From: an uncultured Myxococcales bacterium
GTDB lineage: Bacteria > Myxococcota_A > UBA9042
NCBI GenBank assembly: GCA_903896545.1
Contig: CAITYF010000195.1
Span: 1 to 45,366, forward strand
DNA: 45,366 bases
Direction of reading: 5' to 3'
Shown here: positions 41,391-45,366 of the stretch, piece after piece
Numbering within the stretch: position 1 is the stretch's first letter
Layout: each line of letters opens with the position of its first letter
The notes under the pieces: model-generated
Told to the model about the DNA's origin: nothing
Seen by the model: the letters and a program-made list of their open reading frames with translations, nothing else
The model's database searches: none
Made by a program: the position numbers and the translations under genes

Positions 41391-44156
41391 TCAGTTGATC
41401 GACGCATCGCCGGGCAACACGATCGTCCCCGGCGGAACGGTCATATCGGACGCTGAAATGAAGCCGCTGGCCAGATTTTCGTTCCCTTCCTGCTCGTTGT
41501 GGTCGTCGCCGCGCGTGAGATCGTCGTGCCGCCGGTTCAGCTTGATGGTCTTCAAAAGCGCCTTCTCGCGGTCTTCCGTCGGCACTTCCACGTTCAGCCG
41601 CCACGGCGTGGGCACCGCCACTTGCGACGCGATCGCGTTCATCACGCGTTGCTTGGTCCGCTCCATCGTCAGCCAATCGGCCAAGCCTGGACTGCCCACA
41701 ATCAGAATCAACAGATCGTCTGACGCCTTGATCTCGCGCACTTGCGCCAGAATCTCGCTGCCAAACGCCTGCGCTTCCTGCAGCCGCTGCACCATTTCTG
41801 GCCAGCGATCGCGGAGCGCGTCCCACGGAATCGGATCGCGCACCTGACCCAGCGGCGCCTCACCCGGCATCCCCAGACGCACGCCTTCGGGCGGTGGCGT
41901 CAGCTCCGTCAGGTTCTGCAGCGACCACAGGATCAGCTTGCGGTTGCGCGTGTAGTCGCCCACGCACGCTGGACAGCCGTTCTTGCAGCGGCAGTGCGCG
42001 ACCAAATTGCGTGCGTCTTCGAGAATCGCATCGCGGAAGTCAAAAGCCTTCGCCGCGTAGCCCAGGCCGCCCGGATGGCTGTCGTAGAACACCAGCGCTG
42101 TGACCGTTTTGCCCGTCAGTTCGTCGACGTAGTGAAAGCTCGTCCCACGCATGTCCGACTGTTCCGCCATCGTCCGCAGCCGCGCGCATGCCAGCACCGC
42201 TTGCACCATGCCCGCCAGCGCGTCCTGCTTCTGCTTGCCCAGCACCGCCAGCACCGGCTCTGGCACGGAAATCCACAGTGCTTCGGTCTCCAAGTGCAGC
42301 CGCAGCGCCTCGTGCAGCGTCTCGTAGCCGAGGTTCTGGTGGTTGTGGAATTCCAGCATCTTGTAGCCGACGATCGCATCGTCCACTGCAATATCGCCAA
42401 AATACGCGGTGCTGCGCGGCTGCTCCGCCGCGGTCGCCAGAAGTTCCTTGTTCTCCTGCGTCAACAGCACGTCGATGTTCGTCCGCACGTCCGGCTGCGT
42501 GTAGAAGTTCTGCTCCACCGGCACGACCGTCGCCACGTGCGCCACCAAATCCAGAGATTCCACCTGATACTGCACGCCATCGTGCAGGTAGACCGCGCGC
42601 GTGTGCGCCTCGCGATAGACCTGCGGCCGGTCCATCTCGGTGATCGTTCGCCCCGTTTCGCGGTTGACGACCTTGAAGCGATCCGGATCGATGTTGCGCA
42701 GGCTGAATTCACCCGCCGGAAACGGTCCGCCCGCCCAGTGCCACGCGCCGTGGACGTCGCGCACTTCACCCGCTTTCTTCAGCACCGGCAGAATTTCGCC
42801 CAGATCCGGGAACACCGCGGCGTCGTCCAAGGTCAGCGGCAACTCCGCAGCCGCCGCGCGCACGTGCGCCAGCTGAATCGCCAGGTTGTCGCGATCCACC
42901 ACCGCGTGTTCCGCCGCTTGTCCCGTCAGCCAGTCCGGGTTCTGCGCGATGTACTGGTCCGACGGTGACACCGCCAGCATCACGATCGCGTACGAAACAT
43001 CGCCGCGCCGACCGGCACGCCCGATCTGCTGCCAAAAGCTCGCGCGCGTGCCGGGAAAGCCGCCTTGCACGACGATCTCCAGCGCGCCGATGTCGATGCC
43101 AAGCTCCAGCGCGTTTGTCGAAATCACGCCCAGAAGCCGCCCGTCGGTCAGCTGTTTCTCGACCTTGCGCCGCTCTTCGGGCGTGTATCCGCCGCGATAG
43201 CCCGCCAGCAAGTACGCTTCATCGTGCCCCGCGACGTCTTTCATGCGATCGCGCGACTCCTTCAGCACGATCTCCGTTTCCTTGCGCGAGCGGCAAAAGG
43301 CGATGGTGCGAAAGCGCTTTTCAAGCAAATATGGAACCAAGAGCGCCATTTCCGTCGTCACGAGCTTGCGCTGATCGTTGCCCAAAAGGGGCGGCTGCCA
43401 GAAGTAGATGATCTTCCCGCCCGACGGCGAACCGTCCTGATCGATCAGGCGAAACGGCAAGTGGCAGATCGTTTCGGCGTGTTCACGCGCATTTGCAATC
43501 GTCGCCGAGCTCGCCAGCACCTGCGGACGCGAGCCGTAATGCCGACAAATCCGCCACAGCCGCCGCATCAAGTTGGCCGTGTGCGAGCCGCCCGCGCCGC
43601 GCCACGCGTGTAGCTCGTCGATGACCACGTACTTCAAGTTCCTGAAAATGTGGCTGTAGCCTTGGCGACCGTGGTTGGGCAGCAGCGCCGCGTTCAGCAT
43701 GTCCGGGTTGGTCAGCACCAGGTGGCAGCGATCGCGGATCCGCGTCCGCTCAGCAGGCGGCGTGTCGCCGTCGTAAACGCCTGCCTCGATGCGCTTGCCC
43801 GAAAGTTGGTCGATGAGCTCCAGTACGCCGCGCAGCTGATCCTGGGACAGCGCCTTGGTCGGAAAAATCAGGAGCGCGCGCGTCGTCGGATCGTCCAGCA
43901 CGGATTGGATCACCGGCAGTAGGTACGCCAGCGACTTGCCCGACGCCGTTCCGGTTGTCAGCACGACATTTTCTCCGGCTTGCGCGGCCTCAAAAGTCTC
44001 CGCCTGGTGGCAGTACAGCTGGGAAATGCCGCGCAACTCCGCCGCTTTCTGCAACGACGGATGCAGTCCCGCAGGAAACGCGGCGTAGCGCGATGGCCGC
44101 GGGGGAATCTCCCGCGTGGCGATGATGCGATCCTGAAAACGGGCGAGCGGGAGCAT
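41391..44156 (-). CDS. MrfA/YprA-like DEAD-type helicase with zinc-binding domain
   Basis: A 921-residue SF2 helicase. Motif I TGTASGKS lies at 68-75, then TNPDML, the DELH box in YVVIDELHAW, SSAT (motif III), and the C-terminal helicase domain with STNALELGIDIG and QQIGRAGRRGD. A DUF1998/MZB-type zinc-binding module follows with HCRC..GCPACVGDY (C722, C724, C728, C731). The last 110 residues (about 800-910) form an extra module with a DciA/DNA-polymerase-III-tau-like look. MrfA of Bacillus works in mitomycin-damage repair; DISARM's DrmB shares DUF1998. The ATG at 44156 has GAGG five bases before it. Confidence 0.9.
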   Translation of the reverse strand: MLPLARFQDRIIATREIPPRPSRYAAFPAGLHPSLQKAAELRGISQLYCHQAETFEAAQAGENVVLTTGTASGKSLAYLLPVIQSVLDDPTTRALLIFPTKALSQDQLRGVLELIDQLSGKRIEAGVYDGDTPPAERTRIRDRCHLVLTNPDMLNAALLPNHGRQGYSHIFRNLKYVVIDELHAWRGAGGSHTANLMRRLWRICRHYGSRPQVLASSATIANAREHAETICHLPFRLIDQDGSPSGGKIIYFWQPPLLGNDQRKLVTTEMALLVPYLLEKRFRTIAFCRSRKETEIVLKESRDRMKDVAGHDEAYLLAGYRGGYTPEERRKVEKQLTDGRLLGVISTNALELGIDIGALEIVVQGGFPGTRASFWQQIGRAGRRGDVSYAIVMLAVSPSDQYIAQNPDWLTGQAAEHAVVDRDNLAIQLAHVRAAAAELPLTLDDAAVFPDLGEILPVLKKAGEVRDVHGAWHWAGGPFPAGEFSLRNIDPDRFKVVNRETGRTITEMDRPQVYREAHTRAVYLHDGVQYQVESLDLVAHVATVVPVEQNFYTQPDVRTNIDVLLTQENKELLATAAEQPRSTAYFGDIAVDDAIVGYKMLEFHNHQNLGYETLHEALRLHLETEALWISVPEPVLAVLGKQKQDALAGMVQAVLACARLRTMAEQSDMRGTSFHYVDELTGKTVTALVFYDSHPGGLGYAAKAFDFRDAILEDARNLVAHCRCKNGCPACVGDYTRNRKLILWSLQNLTELTPPPEGVRLGMPGEAPLGQVRDPIPWDALRDRWPEMVQRLQEAQAFGSEILAQVREIKASDDLLILIVGSPGLADWLTMERTKQRVMNAIASQVAVPTPWRLNVEVPTEDREKALLKTIKLNRRHDDLTRGDDHNEQEGNENLASGFISASDMTVPPGTIVLPGDASIN

Positions 44157-44336
44157 GAGGGCCTCGCAACCCCGGCGCGGGGTAGGCTGAGAATAACCGG
44201 GACTGAACGGATGTCCAGTGGTGTCCTGCGGTGAAGCCGTTGCCCACAACTCGCTTCCGCGGCGACGTCGACCCAACGCGTCACGCTCTGGCGCAACACC
44301 AGGCTTTGCGCGAGACTGCTGGATCGGAGGTGTTTG

Positions 44337-45320
44337 ATGCGGCTGTTCTTTCTGTGTCTCTGTATCGCGTTTGTGGGCTGTGATTCCGCGACTTCGGCGT
44401 CAAACGGTCCAACGGCCACGGATTCCTGCACAAACCTTGCCAAGGCGCGCTGTGCGCTGCTCAGCAGCTGCACCAACGGGATCGGGATCCAGTCCACGTA
44501 TGGCGACCTCGCGACGTGCGAAGCGCGGCAGACCGCAGCTTGCGTGACCAATTTGAGCGCAAGTGGCCAGAACCAAACACCGATCACAGTGCAAGCGTGC
44601 GCGGACGTCGCGCCCACGCAAAGCTGCTGGGATCGCACCTTGAACCTGCAACCCGCCGCGTGCATTCCACCGGCTGGCACGATTGCGGACGGGCAACCCT
44701 GCATCGCTTCGGGACAGTGCACATCGACCTGGTGTGTCCTGCAAGACAACGCGGTCGTCGGCGTTTGCGGGCCGTTGCCCAAGGCCGGTGACGCGTGCGA
44801 CACGACGACGTGCGGCCGCGGCTTGGAATGCGGCAAGAACGCGGCGGGCACTTCTGTGTGCTTTGCGCCGGTCGCTTCAGGCGGGGCGTGCGACAAGGAC
44901 CACCGCTGTGGGCCCAACCTCGGCTGCGTCGGCTTGACCAAGACCACGGCGGGCATTTGCCAATCGCGCGGCGCAACCGCAGGAGTCGTGTGTGACCCAA
45001 CAAGCAAAACGGCCCCTGACTGCCTCGCGTCCTTCGGTCTCTTTTGCGATAGCACGGGTCACTGCAAAGCCGCGACCCCCGTGAAGTCCGGCGAGGGGTG
45101 CGGGTTAGTCGGTACAGACGTCGGTACGTTCTGCAGCGCGGGTATTTGCGTCAAGGCGGCTGCGACCGACAAGTCCGGTGCGTGCAAAGGCGACGCTGCT
45201 GACGGCGGGGCTTGCGACAGCGACGCGACGAAGGGGCCCAGCTGCTTGTCGCCCGCCAAGTGCGTCCCGTCGACATCGGGCGGCACCGCGGGTATCTGCA
45301 CCTTGCCAGTCGCAAACTAG
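44337..45320 (+). CDS. Cys-rich lipoprotein of unknown function
   Basis: A 327-residue secreted lipoprotein. A short hydrophobic leader ends in the lipobox AFVGC (C15). The mature protein holds about 28 cysteines in a repeated layout: C...G.xC segments such as GQPCIASGQCTSTWC, GDACDTTTCGRGLEC and GGACDKDHRCGPNLGC. This is typical of myxobacterial outer-membrane or surface proteins stabilised by disulfides. No enzymatic motif is visible. GGAGG lies six bases before the ATG at 44337; a TTG one codon earlier is less likely. It is divergent from the MrfA-like helicase across 180 bases. Confidence 0.83.
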   Translation: MRLFFLCLCIAFVGCDSATSASNGPTATDSCTNLAKARCALLSSCTNGIGIQSTYGDLATCEARQTAACVTNLSASGQNQTPITVQACADVAPTQSCWDRTLNLQPAACIPPAGTIADGQPCIASGQCTSTWCVLQDNAVVGVCGPLPKAGDACDTTTCGRGLECGKNAAGTSVCFAPVASGGACDKDHRCGPNLGCVGLTKTTAGICQSRGATAGVVCDPTSKTAPDCLASFGLFCDSTGHCKAATPVKSGEGCGLVGTDVGTFCSAGICVKAAATDKSGACKGDAADGGACDSDATKGPSCLSPAKCVPSTSGGTAGICTLPVAN

Positions 45321-45366
45321 TATCCGCGCTCCGAAGTTCGCACCGCATTCCAAGCTTTCGTCGCGC

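Noticed and set aside
1..45366. CRISPR arrays, insertion sequences, prophage or integrase genes
   Set aside because: No regularly spaced direct repeats, transposase motifs or integrase motifs were seen on either strand.

Overview
The window is GC-rich, densely coding chromosomal DNA with short intergenic gaps. No rRNA, tRNA, CRISPR array, transposase or phage gene was recognised. The gene content points to a deltaproteobacterial lineage, most likely Myxococcota or a close relative. The signs are an AgmX/PglI-type C-terminal domain, several lipoproteins with Cys-rich CGxGxC..GE units or long Thr/Asp/Ala-rich linkers, class III cyclases, a PAS histidine kinase paired with a response regulator, an ECF sigma factor with an NrsF-like anti-sigma, and many DGAT2/TMEM68- or patatin-type lipid enzymes. 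This placement is inferred from gene content only.

Layout. 0-4.1 kb (minus): a likely operon of a small helical protein, a zinc-ribbon/GYF/AgmX-like envelope protein, thymidine kinase and a deoxynucleoside kinase. 4.2-8.4 kb: a diacylglycerol-kinase-like lipid kinase, a DGAT2/TMEM68-like acyltransferase, a metallophosphoesterase and an L-2-hydroxyglutarate oxidase-like flavoprotein. 8.4-12.0 kb: a stress-type module with a small membrane protein, an ECF sigma factor, an NrsF-like anti-sigma factor, an ABM-domain protein and a ferritin-like diiron protein. Two matching TGTAAC-N16-CGT sites lie at promoter positions in it. 12.2-18.4 kb: an MNT/HEPN pair, an unknown helical protein, a ClpA-like double AAA+ unfoldase, a lipoprotein and dihydroorotate dehydrogenase. 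18.9-24.9 kb: a membrane adenylate cyclase, a DUF3105-like lipoprotein, and a histidine kinase/response regulator pair whose output is a degenerate cyclase domain. 25.5-30.1 kb (minus): one compact operon of N-carbamoylputrescine amidase, agmatine deiminase, an ABC exporter and an LD-carboxypeptidase. 30.4-33.6 kb: a lipoprotein with four somatomedin-B-like domains, and a quinolinate synthase of the plant type. 33.9-37.8 kb: a rhomboid-like protein lacking catalytic residues and a multi-pass membrane protein. 37.8-44.2 kb (minus): a tight run of an MrfA-like helicase, a patatin phospholipase and a UvrD-like helicase. 44.3-45.3 kb: a Cys-rich lipoprotein.

How the parts fit. TK and dNK salvage deoxynucleosides, while PyrD and NadA serve de novo pyrimidine and NAD synthesis. 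AguB and AguA convert agmatine to putrescine next to an exporter. The sigma/anti-sigma pair probably controls its own neighbourhood through the shared promoter motif. The helicase-patatin-helicase run is the best candidate for an undescribed DNA-repair or defence-like unit. The somatomedin-B lipoprotein is the most unusual single protein. A 45-bp composite hairpin element occurs twice, about 17 kb apart, in opposite orientations, along with several other strong intergenic hairpins.
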